Positions 53,925 through 63,591 are shown, numbered from the stretch's first letter. The stretch is 64,000 nt of DNA from Streptomyces naganishii JCM 4654 (GCF_014650575.1 NZ_BMVF01000001.1:1-64000), one strand, 5' to 3'. The notes: generated by a model not told the origin, from the sequence alone. A program made the numbers and translations.

Positions 53925-54664
53925 ACGCCGCGCCCGCCGACCAGATCCGACTCCTCGACGTTCAGGCCCTCGACGTCCGCCTCCAGCAGCTCGCGCACAA
54001 GCGGCGGTCGCTGCCCGAGCACGCCGAGATCGAGTCGCTGACCAAGGACCTCACGCAGCTGCGCGACCTGCTGGTGGCCGCGCAGACCGAGGAGAGCGAC
54101 ACCGCCCGCGAGCAGACCAAGGCCGAGCAGGACGTGGACCAGGTGCGCCAGCGCGCCGCCCGCGACCAGCAGCGCCTGGACTCCGGCGCGGTCACCTCGC
54201 CCAAGGACCTCTCCAACCTCCAGCACGAGATCGCCTCCCTCGCCAAGCGGCAGGCCGACCTCGAGGACGTCGTCCTGGAGGTCATGGAGCGCCGCGAGTC
54301 CGCGCAGGAGCGGGTCGCCGAGCTGACCGGGCGCGTAGCCTCGGTCCAGTCGAAGATCGACGACGCGACCGCGCGCCGTGACGCCTCCCTGGAGGAGCTC
54401 GACGGCGAGGCGTCCTCGGTGACCAAGGAGCGCGAGGTCATCGCCGGTTCCGTACCGGCCGACCTGCTCAAGCTCTACGACAAGCTGCGCGAGCAGCAGG
54501 GCGGCATCGGCGCGGCCAAGCTGTACCAGCGCACCTGCCAGGGCTGCCGCCAGGAGCTCGCCATCACCGAGCTGAACGAGATCCGAGCGGCCGCCCCCGA
54601 CACGGTCGTACGCTGCGAGAACTGCCGGCGCATCCTGGTGCGCACGGCCGAGTCCGGCCTGTAA
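53921..54664 (+). CDS. coiled-coil zinc-ribbon protein (C4-type, CdsZ-like)
   Basis: A 247-aa protein. Residues 1-185 are a long antiparallel coiled coil (RLLDVQALDVRLQQLAHKRR onward). The C-terminal zinc ribbon has CQGCRQEL (about 206-213) and CENCRRIL (about 233-240). The first family-like residues are NAAPADQIRLLDVQ, and the only codon before them in register is CTG at 53921, inside the overlapping CTGA of nif3, with GGGAG upstream. I therefore assign a CTG start; the first ATG (54074) would delete 51 conserved residues. Family members are linked to nucleic-acid or ribosome processes. Middle gene of a conserved trio. Confidence 0.87.
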   Translation: MNAAPADQIRLLDVQALDVRLQQLAHKRRSLPEHAEIESLTKDLTQLRDLLVAAQTEESDTAREQTKAEQDVDQVRQRAARDQQRLDSGAVTSPKDLSNLQHEIASLAKRQADLEDVVLEVMERRESAQERVAELTGRVASVQSKIDDATARRDASLEELDGEASSVTKEREVIAGSVPADLLKLYDKLREQQGGIGAAKLYQRTCQGCRQELAITELNEIRAAAPDTVVRCENCRRILVRTAESGL

Positions 54665-54676
54665 GGGGCTTACGGC

Positions 54677-56173
54677 GTGCGGGAGTTCATCGTCGAGGCG
54701 GACGGCGGCTCCCGGGGCAACCCGGGGCCCGCGGGCTACGGCGCGGTCGTGCTCGACGCGGCCACGGGCGAGCCGCTGGCCGAGGCCGCGGAGTACCTGG
54801 GCGTGGTCACGAACAACGTGGCCGAGTACCGGGGCCTGCTGGCCGGCCTGCGCGCCGCGCACGCCCTCGACCCCGGGGCCGCGGTCCACGTCCGGATGGA
54901 CTCCAAGCTCGTCGTCGAGCAGATGTCGGGCCGCTGGAAGATCAAACACCCCGACCTGCGCCCCCTGGCGACCGAGGCGTCCCGCGTCTTCCCGCCCGAC
55001 CGGGTGACCTACGAGTGGATCCCCCGCGCCCGCAACAAACACGCCGACCGCCTGGCCAACGAGGCGATGGACGCGGGAAGCCGCGGCGAACAGTGGACGC
55101 CGTCGGCATCGACGGCGGAACTGGACGCGCGGCGGCCACCCGCAACGCGCGCCGCGGGCGCGCCGGGCGTGAACGCCGAGGGGGCTGCGCGCGGCGCGGC
55201 GCCGGAGGCGGATGCGCGCGGTGCGAACCCCGGGGCGGATGTGCGCCTCGCGAAGGTGGAGGCGGACGTGCGCGCCGCGCGGGGCGTGGCCAGGGGTGGC
55301 ACCGGTGCCACGGGCGCGACCGGCGCTACCGACTCGACGGCCACCTCGGGAGCTGCCGGCGCGACGGCCGCCTCGGGCATGACCGGCGCGGCCGGCCCCG
55401 CGGGCGCCACTGGCTCCACGGCCGCGGCCGGCGCTGCGGGCGCGACTGCCACCACCGGCGCGACCGGTGCCACCGAGGTCACCGCCACCACCGGGCCCAC
55501 CGCCACCACGCGGGTCACCGTCGCTCCCGGGTGGGCGCCCGCCGATCTCGGGGCGCCCGCGACCCTCGTACTGCTGCGCCACGGTGAGACCCCGTTGACC
55601 CCGCAGAAGCGGTTCTCGGGGAGCGGGGGGAGCGACCCGTCGCTGTCGGACGTCGGCCGGGAGCAGGCCGAGCGGGCCGCCGCGGCGCTCGCCCGGCGCG
55701 GCACGATCCGGGCGGTCGTCTCCTCGCCCCTCGCCCGCACCCGCGAGACCGCCGGCATCGTCGCCGCCCGCCTGGGACTCGACGTGACGGTCGAGGACGG
55801 CCTGCGCGAGACCGACTTCGGGGCCTGGGAGGGCCTCACCTTCGGCGAGGTGCGCGAGCGTTACCCGGACGACCTCAACGCCTGGCTGGCCTCGCCGGAC
55901 GCCGAACCCACCGGCGGCGGCGAGAGCTTCGCGGCCACCGCCACCCGTATCGCCGCCACGCGCGACAGGCTGGTCGCGGCGCACGCGGGCCGGACCGTCC
56001 TGCTCGTCACGCACGTCACCCCGATCAAGACCTTCGTGCGGCTCGCGCTGGGCGCCCCGCCCGAGTCCCTGTTCCGCATGGAACTGTCGGCGGCCTCGCT
56101 CTCGGCGGTGGCGTACTACGCCGACGGCAACGCGAGCGTCCGCCTCCTCAACGACACGTCCCACCTGCGCTGA
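54677..56173 (+). CDS. bifunctional RNase H / histidine (acid) phosphatase
   Basis: A 498-aa fusion. Residues 1-135 are type I RNase H ([56 protein letters not shown]), with the DEDD catalytic set. Residues ~300-498 are a CobC-like histidine phosphatase ([53 protein letters not shown]). The fusion is known in actinobacteria (Rv2228c), where the phosphatase acts on alpha-ribazole phosphate. The linker here is about 160 residues and includes collagen-like GATGAT units, much longer than I expect. GTG start 54677. Its 3' end overlaps eda by 26 bp. Confidence 0.93.
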   Translation: MREFIVEADGGSRGNPGPAGYGAVVLDAATGEPLAEAAEYLGVVTNNVAEYRGLLAGLRAAHALDPGAAVHVRMDSKLVVEQMSGRWKIKHPDLRPLATEASRVFPPDRVTYEWIPRARNKHADRLANEAMDAGSRGEQWTPSASTAELDARRPPATRAAGAPGVNAEGAARGAAPEADARGANPGADVRLAKVEADVRAARGVARGGTGATGATGATDSTATSGAAGATAASGMTGAAGPAGATGSTAAAGAAGATATTGATGATEVTATTGPTATTRVTVAPGWAPADLGAPATLVLLRHGETPLTPQKRFSGSGGSDPSLSDVGREQAERAAAALARRGTIRAVVSSPLARTRETAGIVAARLGLDVTVEDGLRETDFGAWEGLTFGEVRERYPDDLNAWLASPDAEPTGGGESFAATATRIAATRDRLVAAHAGRTVLLVTHVTPIKTFVRLALGAPPESLFRMELSAASLSAVAYYADGNASVRLLNDTSHLR

Positions 56174-56795
56174 GCCCGGCCGCCGCACGGGCCAGCCGCT
56201 CCACGCGCCCCCAGTCACGGCCGGCGACGGCGTCCGGCGGGACCATCCAGCTCCCGCCCACGCAACCGACGTTGGGCAGAGAAAGGTAGCCGGGCGCGGT
56301 GTCCGGGCCGATGCCCCCCGTCGGACAGAACCGGGCCTGGGGCAGTGGCCCGGCGAGCGACTTCAGATAGGCGGTGCCGCCCGCCGCCTCCGCCGGGAAG
56401 AACTTCATCTCCCGTACCCCGCGCTCCAGCAGCGCCACGACCTCCGACGTCGTGGAAACCCCGGGCAGATACGGCACCCCCGAGGCCGCCATCGCCGTGA
56501 GCAGCGCCTCCGTCCAGCCCGGGCTGACCAGGAACCGCGCCCCCGCGTCCACCGAGGCGGCCACCTGCTCCGGCCGGATCACCGTCCCCACGCCGACGAC
56601 GGCGTCCGGCACCTCACCGGCGATCGCCCGCACCCCGTCCAGCGCGGCCGGCGTCCGCAGCGTCACCTCGATCGCGGGCAGCCCCCCGCCCACCAGCGCC
56701 CGCGCGAGCGGTACGGCATCGGCGGCGTCGTGCAGCACGACCACGGGCAGGACGGGCGCGAGAGCGAGCAGGGACGTGGGCGAGGGCGCGGACAT
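56148..56795 (-). CDS. eda: 2-dehydro-3-deoxy-phosphogluconate (KDPG) aldolase
   Basis: A 215-aa class I aldolase splitting KDPG (or KHG) into pyruvate and glyceraldehyde 3-phosphate. [11 protein letters not shown] supplies the general-base Glu43, [12 protein letters not shown] the phosphate-side loop, and [13 protein letters not shown] the Schiff-base Lys131. CPTGGI and VGGSWM are typical phosphate-binding turns. No edd or sugar-acid genes are adjacent, so the pathway (Entner-Doudoroff or galacturonate/KDPGal use) is open. The ATG at 56795 is used. Confidence 0.9.
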   Translation of the reverse strand: MSAPSPTSLLALAPVLPVVVLHDAADAVPLARALVGGGLPAIEVTLRTPAALDGVRAIAGEVPDAVVGVGTVIRPEQVAASVDAGARFLVSPGWTEALLTAMAASGVPYLPGVSTTSEVVALLERGVREMKFFPAEAAGGTAYLKSLAGPLPQARFCPTGGIGPDTAPGYLSLPNVGCVGGSWMVPPDAVAGRDWGRVERLARAAAGLSAGGTCR

Positions 56796-56877
56796 GCACT
56801 CATCGTGCCGAGGCAGAGCAGTAAGCGCAACGACCATTGCGCATGCTGCAACATGGCAGGTCGGGAATAGCGCCGCG

Positions 56878-57660
56878 TCAGTGGACCTCGTCCACCAGCA
56901 CGTCCAGCGACCAGCTGCGCCCCGGCCTCCCGGGAGCCTCCGCCTCCACGACGTACCCGAGGTCCCGCAGCGCCTCGACCAGTTCGGCGGGGCGGGCCGG
57001 GGCGGCCCCGGCGGTCAGCAGACTCCGTACCATCCGCCCCTTGGTCGCCTTGTTGAAGTGGCTGACCACCTTGCGGGTGGGCGCGTGCAGTACCCGTACG
57101 GTCGCCGTACGGTCCGCGAGCTCGCCCTTCGGCTTCCACGCGGCCGCGTACGCGGCGGACCGCAGGTCGAGCACCAGCCCGCCGCCCGCGACCTCGGGCA
57201 GCGCGTCGGCCATGGGCGCCCGCCAGTGACCGGCGAGCGCCCCGAGGCCGGGCAGCCTGACCCCCATCGAGCACCGGTAGGAAGGAATCCGGTCCGTCAC
57301 CCGCACCGCGCCCCACAGCCCGGAGAAGACGAGCAGCGAACGCGCGGCGCGCCTCTTGGCGGCGGCGTCGAGGGAGGCGACGCCGAGGGCGTCGTAGAGG
57401 ACACCGGTGTAGATCTCACCGGCGGGCCGTGTGCCCGCCTCGCGCAGCCGGGCGTTCTTGCCGACCTCCCCGCTCAGCCCCTCGCTCAGCCCCAGTACCT
57501 CCCGCGCCTTCTCCTCGTCCCCGCGGCACAGCTCGACCAGCTCGGTGAGCACGGCCTCGCGGGCGCCGGCGAGCCCGGGCAGCGACAGCGATCCGGGCTT
57601 CAGGGGGGTGCCACGGCCGGCGGAGGCCTTGCCTTCGGACGGGGGCAGCAGCACAAGCAC
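56878..57660 (-). CDS. yaaA: YaaA-family peroxide stress protein (DUF328)
   Basis: A 260-aa member of the YaaA/DUF328 family, which in E. coli lowers free iron and protects DNA from peroxide. Conserved text: LVLLPPSEGKASAG (about 2-15), LYDALGVASLD, LLVFSGLWGAVRVTDRIPSYRCSMGVRLPGLG (about 107-138), HFNKATKGRMVRSLL (about 206-220). The GTG at 57660 has GGAG 8 nt upstream; the frame is open to 57684 but that start is worse. It lies 13 bp downstream of the small membrane-protein gene on the same strand. Confidence 0.9.
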   Translation of the reverse strand: MLVLLPPSEGKASAGRGTPLKPGSLSLPGLAGAREAVLTELVELCRGDEEKAREVLGLSEGLSGEVGKNARLREAGTRPAGEIYTGVLYDALGVASLDAAAKRRAARSLLVFSGLWGAVRVTDRIPSYRCSMGVRLPGLGALAGHWRAPMADALPEVAGGGLVLDLRSAAYAAAWKPKGELADRTATVRVLHAPTRKVVSHFNKATKGRMVRSLLTAGAAPARPAELVEALRDLGYVVEAEAPGRPGRSWSLDVLVDEVH

Positions 57661-57673
57661 GGGGGCGTCTCCT

Positions 57674-58255
57674 TCAGGTAGCACTCCGCGCCAGCGTACT
57701 GAGCGAGCGCACCATCCGTTCCGCCTCCTCCACCTGGAAGCGCACCACCCGCACCTCCCGCCGCCCGCCGAACAGGGTGATGTGGGTGACGGGCGCGGCG
57801 AGCTCGATCGTGACGGAGGTCCGGGAGCCGACGGGCACGTTCAGCTCCCCGTCGGCCGGCGCGTGCGTGGTGCGCACCTCGTGGCGTACGGCGGCGATGG
57901 CGTCCGGCGGAATGCGCAGGTCGAGGTGGACGGAGTGCCGTATCCGCACGGCGTCCGGGGTCAGCAGGTGCGGGCGGATGACGCAGGACGCGTACAGGGC
58001 GATCACGAAGACGACCGTGTACGCGTCGAGGAAGAGCACGACGGCGTGGACGGTGGGCCAGTGGCGCAGCAGCACGGACATGGTGAGCGTCTCGACCAGG
58101 CAGACGCACGCCAGCCCCGCCATCACGGGCCCCTGCCCGCGCGCGTACCCGAAGACCTGCCCCCCACCGCGGGGCCTGCCGCGCCGGACGACCCAGAGGA
58201 CCAGACACCCGAGCAGCCGCGCCTCGTGCCGCGCCAGCGCGAGGACGGCCCTCAT
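57674..58255 (-). CDS. membrane protein co-transcribed with a MerR regulator
   Basis: A 193-aa protein with two central hydrophobic segments (PVMAGLACVCLVETLTMSVLL and HAVVLFLDAYTVVFVIALYAS, about 40-85). A soluble C-terminal part of beta strands follows (IRHSVHLDLRIPPDAIAAVRHEVRTTH, SVTIELAAPVTHITLFGGRREVRVVRFQ). It looks like a PH-like domain behind two helices. Family not recognised. The ATG at 58255 overlaps the MerR stop by 4 bp (ATGA), so the two are coupled and the regulator may respond to what this protein does. Confidence 0.72.
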   Translation of the reverse strand: MRAVLALARHEARLLGCLVLWVVRRGRPRGGGQVFGYARGQGPVMAGLACVCLVETLTMSVLLRHWPTVHAVVLFLDAYTVVFVIALYASCVIRPHLLTPDAVRIRHSVHLDLRIPPDAIAAVRHEVRTTHAPADGELNVPVGSRTSVTIELAAPVTHITLFGGRREVRVVRFQVEEAERMVRSLSTLARSAT

Positions 58256-59028
58256 GCCCGCGCCTCGGTAAGGATGCGCAGCGCCTGCCTGACCGCCTCG
58301 GCCTGGGCGGGCGTGAAGTCCGCGAACAGGGCGCGCAGGAAGCTGTTCTCGCTCTCGGGGCCGGGTCCGGGCAGCAGCTCGACAAGAGCCTCGGGCAGCA
58401 TCCCGGGCGGCACGCACCGCGCGATGACCCGCGCCGTCTCGTCCACCCGGGGATCGCCGGGGTCCGCGTCGGCGAGCGCGTCGAGCATGGCGTACGCCTC
58501 CTGCGCCCGCGCGGCCCCGTCCTCAGCGGCGAAGACGCCGCTGAGGGCGTCCGTCAGCCGCTTGCGCTCGGCGGGGGAGGCGGCCGTCTCCAGCAGCGCG
58601 AGGATCTGCCGGTCCTTGGCCGCCATGGGGGAGTCGGGCAGGCGGGCGGCCGTCTCGGCGAACAGCGCGGCCAGTTCCGGCGAGACCGGCCCCTCGGCCG
58701 GCAGCTCACCGGCGTCGAGCAGCACGCGCAGCCGGCTCCGCCGGTCCCGGATCGCCGCCTCCTGCCGGGCCAGATCGGCGTCGAGTTCCTCGAGCACCTC
58801 GCTGAGGTCCCGCCCTGCGTCCTCGGCGAGCACGTCCCGCACCTCGGCCAGGCCCAGCCCGAGCTCGGTGAGCCGCCGGATCCGGGCCAGCACGACGGCG
58901 TGCCGCAACGTGTAGCGCCGGTAGCCGTTGGCCCGCCGCTCCGGCTCGGGCAGCAGCCCCAGATGGTGGTAGTGCCGCACGGCCCGCGTGGTCACCCCGA
59001 CGGCCGCGGCGAGTTCTCCGATCCGCAT
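58252..59028 (-). CDS. MerR-family transcriptional regulator
   Basis: A 258-aa regulator. The N-terminal MerR winged helix is complete: MRIGELAAAVGVTTRAVRHYHHLGLLPEPERRANGYRRYT (residues 1-40). The dimerisation coil follows (DLSEVLEELDADLARQEAAIRDRRSRL, about 74-100). The C-terminal ~150 residues are helical without a metal-binding cysteine pattern, so it is probably an organic-ligand or multidrug-type sensor. It starts with ATG at 59028 and is coupled to the downstream membrane protein gene. Confidence 0.9.
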   Translation of the reverse strand: MRIGELAAAVGVTTRAVRHYHHLGLLPEPERRANGYRRYTLRHAVVLARIRRLTELGLGLAEVRDVLAEDAGRDLSEVLEELDADLARQEAAIRDRRSRLRVLLDAGELPAEGPVSPELAALFAETAARLPDSPMAAKDRQILALLETAASPAERKRLTDALSGVFAAEDGAARAQEAYAMLDALADADPGDPRVDETARVIARCVPPGMLPEALVELLPGPGPESENSFLRALFADFTPAQAEAVRQALRILTEARA

Positions 59029-59210
59029 GGGACCAGTGAAGAGGTTGACGCCGCGTGAGGGTCAAGCCCGGCACCGGGCCGGGGGCGAACGGCTCGGCGC
59101 CTGACGGGGAACGCACCGCTGTGCCACGATCGAAGGAACGGTTCCCGATCTCATGGACAGGTGATCCCGGGATGTCCGAGTCTGGCCAGCGACCGAAGGA
59201 GGGGCGTGAC

Positions 59211-59789
59211 ATGACCGCCGTGGCTCATGAGCCGCTCACGCAGGCACAGGTCTTGCTGGAGGGCTTTCTCGCCCTGGGCACTCCGGAAGGGTTCCGGGCG
59301 GAGTTGATCGAGGGGGAGATCGTCGTGACGCCGCCGCCGGACGGGGACCACGAGGACTACATCGGCCTGATCGTGAGCCAAGTGATCAGGCGGTCCTGTA
59401 CCGATATGCAGTTCTCGGGGAACAAGGGCCTGAAGCTGAAGGGCGTTGGTGACTGCCCGAAGGACCACGTGATCCCGGACGGCACCTTCGCCCCTGCGGC
59501 ACTGCGCCTCTACCGTGGCGCCGACTCGTGGATGCCCTGCGACGGCGTCGCCATGGTCCTGGAGGTGACCTCCAGCAAACCCAAGGCCGACCGAGAGACC
59601 AAACGCCGATGCTACGCCCGCGGCGGCATCCCGCTCTACCTGCTCGTCGATCGGGAGGCATCCTCGGTCACCCTGTTCAGCCAGCCGGAGAACGACGACT
59701 ACCGCAGGCTGTGCACCCTCCCCTTCGGCAAGCCCCTGACCCTCCCCGAGCCCTTCGCCTTCGACCTGGAGACGGCCGACTTCCTCTGA
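59211..59789 (+). CDS. Uma2-family (DUF820) putative restriction-like endonuclease
   Basis: A 192-aa protein of the Uma2/DUF820 family, which has a PD-(D/E)XK fold. FRAELIEGEIVVTPPPDGDHEDYIGLIVSQVIRR (about 28-61), DHVIPDGTFAP (about 85-95, catalytic-type Asp) and MVLEVTSSKPKADRETKRRCYARGGIPLYLLVDRE (about 115-149, with E-x-K-like core) fit. Streptomyces carry many scattered copies; their targets are unknown. AAGGAGG precedes the ATG at 59211. Base composition (AAG/GAA usage) is slightly less G+C-extreme than neighbours. Confidence 0.87.
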   Translation: MTAVAHEPLTQAQVLLEGFLALGTPEGFRAELIEGEIVVTPPPDGDHEDYIGLIVSQVIRRSCTDMQFSGNKGLKLKGVGDCPKDHVIPDGTFAPAALRLYRGADSWMPCDGVAMVLEVTSSKPKADRETKRRCYARGGIPLYLLVDREASSVTLFSQPENDDYRRLCTLPFGKPLTLPEPFAFDLETADFL

Positions 59790-59836
59790 CCCGTGCCGGG
59801 GGCTGCGCGCTCGCCGCGCCCGGTACCATGGTCGAT

Positions 59837-60252
59837 ACGGCAGACGAGCCGGGCGGACGGCCGCGTGGAGCACCCCTTGCGGGGCGCTTCCCGAGGAACG
59901 TCCGGGCTCCACAGGGCAGGGTGGTGGCTAACGGCCACCCGGGGTGACCCGCGGGACAGTGCCACAGAAAGCAGACCGCCGGGGGCTCAGGCCCTCGGTA
60001 AGGGTGAAACGGTGGTGTAAGAGACCACCAGTGCCCAGGGTGACCTGGGCAGCTAGGTAAACCCCACCCGGAGCAAGGTCAAGAGGGAACCCTCCGGGGT
60101 TCCTGCGCGGACGTTCGAGGGCTGCCCGCCCGAGTCCGCGGGTAGACCGCACGAGGCCGGTGGCAACACCGGTCCTAGATGGATGGCCGTCACCCCGGAG
60201 TCCGCGAGGACCCGGGGCACAGAACCCGGCGTACAGCCCGACTCGTCTGCCA
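59837..60252 (+). ncRNA. rnpB: RNase P RNA (class A)
   Basis: The catalytic RNA that trims tRNA 5' leaders. The universal core is clear: GAGGAACGTCCGGGCTCCACAGGGCA near 59893-59918 (read as two adjoining blocks), GGTGACCCGCGGGACAGTGCCACAGAAA, GTAAGGGTGAAACGGTGG, AGATGGATGGCCGTC and ACAGAACCCGGCGTACAGCCCG. The terminal helix pairs GGCAGACGAG (59839-59848) with CTCGTCTGCC (60242-60251). TACCAT at about 59824 is a plausible -10 box. The whole 583-bp gap 59790-60372 is this gene plus short flanks. Confidence 0.97.
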
Positions 60253-60372
60253 CACCCCTCCGGCCCGGGCCAGGGAAAAGCTGAGGTCCTTCTGAGGTCG
60301 CCGGACCGGATGAGCGTGTAGTTTCCCGCCACGCTGTCCGACCAAGCCGGCGCACTGACCTCGGGGGACCTC

Positions 60373-60834
60373 ATGGAACTGCTTTTCTACGTCATACCGT
60401 GCCTCATGATCACATTCCTGCTGGTCGGGATCGCCACGGCGCTGCGTCGCTCGAGGCAGATCGGCCGGGCCTGGGACGGGGGCGTGACAGCTCAGGCGCG
60501 CTGTCTGCGGTCGTACACGAGCACCAGCGGCGGCGGGGACAGCTCGGCCAGCACCACCCTGCACCACGTCTACGAGTTCATCGCCCGGGACGGCCGCGTC
60601 ATCCGGTTCGACGAGGCCAACGGCCCCTCGACCGTCATCGAGGGCGACCTCGTCACCGTGCACTACCTGCCCGACCGGCCCGAGCAGGCCACCGCCCACG
60701 CGCCGGCCCACGGCAAGCTCGCGGCCGGCACCGGCTGCGTGCTGGTCTTCTACGGGGTGGGCCTCGCGTTCTGCGTGATCTTCATCCTGGTCGTCCACTT
60801 CATGTTCAGCACGGTGGACAGCTTGCTGCCGTAG
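60373..60834 (+). CDS. DUF3592-like membrane protein
   Basis: A 153-aa protein. An N-terminal membrane helix (LLFYVIPCLMITFLLVGIATAL, about 3-24) is followed by a beta-rich extracytoplasmic or cytoplasmic domain (GVTAQARCLRSYTSTSGG, HHVYEFIARDGRVIRFDEANGP, EGDLVTVHYLPDRPEQAT) and a second helix (GCVLVFYGVGLAFCVIFILVVHF, about 121-143). The GDxVxVxYxPxxP motif is the DUF3592 hallmark. Function unknown. The ATG at 60373 follows GGGGGACCTC. It lies 120 bp downstream of rnpB. Confidence 0.85.
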   Translation: MELLFYVIPCLMITFLLVGIATALRRSRQIGRAWDGGVTAQARCLRSYTSTSGGGDSSASTTLHHVYEFIARDGRVIRFDEANGPSTVIEGDLVTVHYLPDRPEQATAHAPAHGKLAAGTGCVLVFYGVGLAFCVIFILVVHFMFSTVDSLLP

Positions 60835-60962
60835 CCCGTTGCCGTCGTAAGTCTCCGGCCTTTGACGGAGGCTCCTTCTGATCTTCCTGGGGCTTGCGGC
60901 GTTACGTAATCTGTTCGGAAAGCGATGACCAGGCCTGTCGCTTTTGATCTGTTCAACCCATT

Positions 60963-62357
60963 TTGAGTGCATCGGCCAGACGATTGATATTCAGAGCGTC
61001 GCGGGTGATTCCGCGAATAAGCGGCAGGACTGTGCCGGCTGCGCTGCGTCGACGGCGAGTGACGCTGTGGGCCGCGGTGGGCGTGGTGACCCTCGGATTC
61101 CTCCTCGCGCTGGAGATGGCCGCACGCCACTACGGTCAACCGGGGCCGATCAGCAGCCAGGTGACCGACCTGATATCCGCCCCGAAACCAGGCCCGCTGT
61201 ACGGCGGTATGGCGTTGATGACGGTGGTGCTCACCTGGCGGCAGCGATTCGTCGCCATCGGCGCCGCGATCGGTATCGACATCGTCTTCTTGCTGGTGCG
61301 CTGGGCGGCCGGCGCCAGGATGGCCGACAGCCATCTCTTCGGCGGCGGCGCGTTGTGGGTGATGCTGGGCTGTGCGGTCATCGCTGTCACACGCCGCACC
61401 GGCCAGGAACGCGTTCTGCTGCTCAAGGGCGTCGGACTGGGCCTGCTGCTGGTGGCCGGCCGCAAGGCCGGCGACACCTGGCTGTACATCACGGCGAAGG
61501 CCCGCCCGCTGGTGCTCGACCAGTACGTGGCGACCGTCGATCACGCGCTGGGCAACCCGTCGTGGCCGGCAGGCCGGATACTCAAGGCCACCGGCCCGGT
61601 CGGCACCCACCTTGTCCACCTGGTGTACGCACAGCTTGCGGTGGCCGCGGTCGTGGTCGCGCTGTACCAGCTGCGCAACGTGGCGGTCGAGCGCCGCTTC
61701 CCCCGGCATCATCTGGTGCGCACCTTCCTGGTGATCGGCCTCCTCGGGCCTGCCGTCTACATGATCTTCCCGGTGGTCGGACCGGTCTTCGCCTACGGCC
61801 CCGGCGCCTCCGGCACAGGCGGCGTGCACTGGGCGGTGGCCGACCTGTGGCCCAGCACGCCACCGCCGGTCAACACCCCGCACCCGGTGCCGTACGACGG
61901 GATCACCCCGCGCAACTGCATGCCCAGCCTCCACACGGCATGGGCCACCGCGATCTTCATCCATACCCGCAAAGGCCCACGTCTGCTGCGGTACGCGGGC
62001 GCCTTCTGGCTGATCGCCACCCTCTGCGCGACGCTGGGCTTCGGCTACCACTACGGCGCGGACCTCATCGTCGGCGTGGTCTTCGCACTGACCATCGAGG
62101 TGGCGATGCGCTCGAGCCGACGCGGCTGGGACCCGGGCGGAATCCGGATGGTCGCCTACGGCACCGTGGTCTTCGGCGCGCTCTTGGCGTCGTACCGTTA
62201 TCTGCCGTTGGAGATGGGCAGACATCCGGTGGTCTTCGGCCCGCTGCTCATTCTGGCGATGTCCTCAGTGGTCTACGGCTACCTGCGGACCACCAGACAC
62301 TGGGAACCCACGGCCGCGCCAGCACGGCAACCGGAACTGCAACCCGAACCGGTGTGA
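60963..62357 (+). CDS. PAP2-family (AUR1-like) membrane protein
   Basis: A polytopic protein of up to 464 aa with ten or more hydrophobic segments. The C-terminal PAP2/InPase-type motifs are NCMPSLHTAWATAIF (about 318-332) and GYHYGADLIVGVV (about 361-373), as in AUR1-type phosphatidyl-transferases and lipid phosphatases. The N-terminal half (PKPGPLYGGMALMTVVLTW, AVIAVTRRTGQERVLLLKGVG) has no clear motif. The start is uncertain: TTG 60963 gives the longest form, GTG 61005 or 61032 shorter ones; none has a good ribosome-binding site. The upstream 120 bp are locally A+T-richer. Confidence 0.78.
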   Translation: MSASARRLIFRASRVIPRISGRTVPAALRRRRVTLWAAVGVVTLGFLLALEMAARHYGQPGPISSQVTDLISAPKPGPLYGGMALMTVVLTWRQRFVAIGAAIGIDIVFLLVRWAAGARMADSHLFGGGALWVMLGCAVIAVTRRTGQERVLLLKGVGLGLLLVAGRKAGDTWLYITAKARPLVLDQYVATVDHALGNPSWPAGRILKATGPVGTHLVHLVYAQLAVAAVVVALYQLRNVAVERRFPRHHLVRTFLVIGLLGPAVYMIFPVVGPVFAYGPGASGTGGVHWAVADLWPSTPPPVNTPHPVPYDGITPRNCMPSLHTAWATAIFIHTRKGPRLLRYAGAFWLIATLCATLGFGYHYGADLIVGVVFALTIEVAMRSSRRGWDPGGIRMVAYGTVVFGALLASYRYLPLEMGRHPVVFGPLLILAMSSVVYGYLRTTRHWEPTAAPARQPELQPEPV

Positions 62358-62365
62358 GCGGCGGG

Positions 62366-62525
62366 CTACTCGGACGCCCGCAGCGGGCATCCGGTGCCGA
62401 CGCGCGCCGCCAGTTCGGCCCGCAGAGCGGCAAGCTCGGCGATACGGGTGTCGACGACCTGGATCTTCTCTAGAACCGGATCGTGTCCCTGCTCATGCCT
62501 GCCTGCGCGGCAAGCGACTCCGTGG
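62366..62525 (-). pseudogene. remnant of a MerR-family regulator (C-terminal fragment)
   Basis: Read on the minus strand a short frame ends with VACRAGRHEQGHDPVLEKI then QVVDTRIAELAALRAELAAR and VGTGCPLRASE-stop. This looks like the C-terminal dimerisation coil of a MerR-type regulator (heavy-metal or SoxR-like subgroup). An in-frame stop lies just upstream and no HTH part exists nearby. The adjoining stretch 62530-62643 has another coding-like but orphan piece on the plus strand (ALVHDALSSFGSTVGLG, WQTLFANLMVRFGIRL). The region therefore appears decayed. Confidence 0.5.
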
Positions 62526-62643
62526 ACCTACGCGCTCGTACACGACGCGCTGTCATCGTTCGGCAGCACGGTCGGACTCGGTACTCTGCCCGAACCCGAC
62601 CTGTGGCAGACCCTGTTCGCCAACCTGATGGTCCGGTTCGGAA

Positions 62644-63003
62644 TCAGGCTGTGCCCACCGAGCGTTCCCTCACCCTCGTCAGGTGGGTCGTGAAGACCTC
62701 TCGGGCCTCCGGGGTCAGGGTGCGCAGGGCCACCAGAGCTGTGATGATCACGTCGCACAGTTCCGACTCGACGTCCGTCCAGGTGTGGGTCCTGCCCTTG
62801 CGGGGGTTCTGGCCCGTGGCGCCGATCACCGCCTGGGCGACCTCGCCGACCTCCTCGGAGAGTTTCAGCAGGCGCAGGAGGAGGCCTTCACGGGTCGTGC
62901 CTTCGTACGGGGTGTTGCTCTCCAGCCAGGTCCACAGGGCTTCGATGGAGTTCCATACGTCCGGGGTGGGCGCGCCCGGCGCGGTGGTCGTCGTGTCGGT
63001 CAT
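62644..63003 (-). CDS. MazG-like nucleotide pyrophosphohydrolase-family protein
   Basis: A 119-aa all-alpha NTP-PPase family protein. LLLRLLKLSEEVGEVAQAVIGATG (about 41-64) carries the E-E-x-x-E metal motif and DVESELCDVIITALVALRTL (about 76-95) the E-x-x-D motif. MazG-like enzymes hydrolyse non-canonical NTPs or (p)ppGpp-related nucleotides; this short form is of the house-cleaning type. The ATG at 63003 is used. It lies 42 bp downstream of the DoxX gene on the same strand. Confidence 0.9.
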   Translation of the reverse strand: MTDTTTTAPGAPTPDVWNSIEALWTWLESNTPYEGTTREGLLLRLLKLSEEVGEVAQAVIGATGQNPRKGRTHTWTDVESELCDVIITALVALRTLTPEAREVFTTHLTRVRERSVGTA

Positions 63004-63045
63004 GGGGGCAGCCTGCCATGGGCGGGCGAGTGCCCCGTGAGCCGC

Positions 63046-63591
<546 letters not shown>

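Noticed and set aside
60835..62643. Integrative element around the second PAP2 gene
   Set aside because: No integrase, excisionase, att repeat or tRNA seen, only a decayed MerR fragment and atypical composition.
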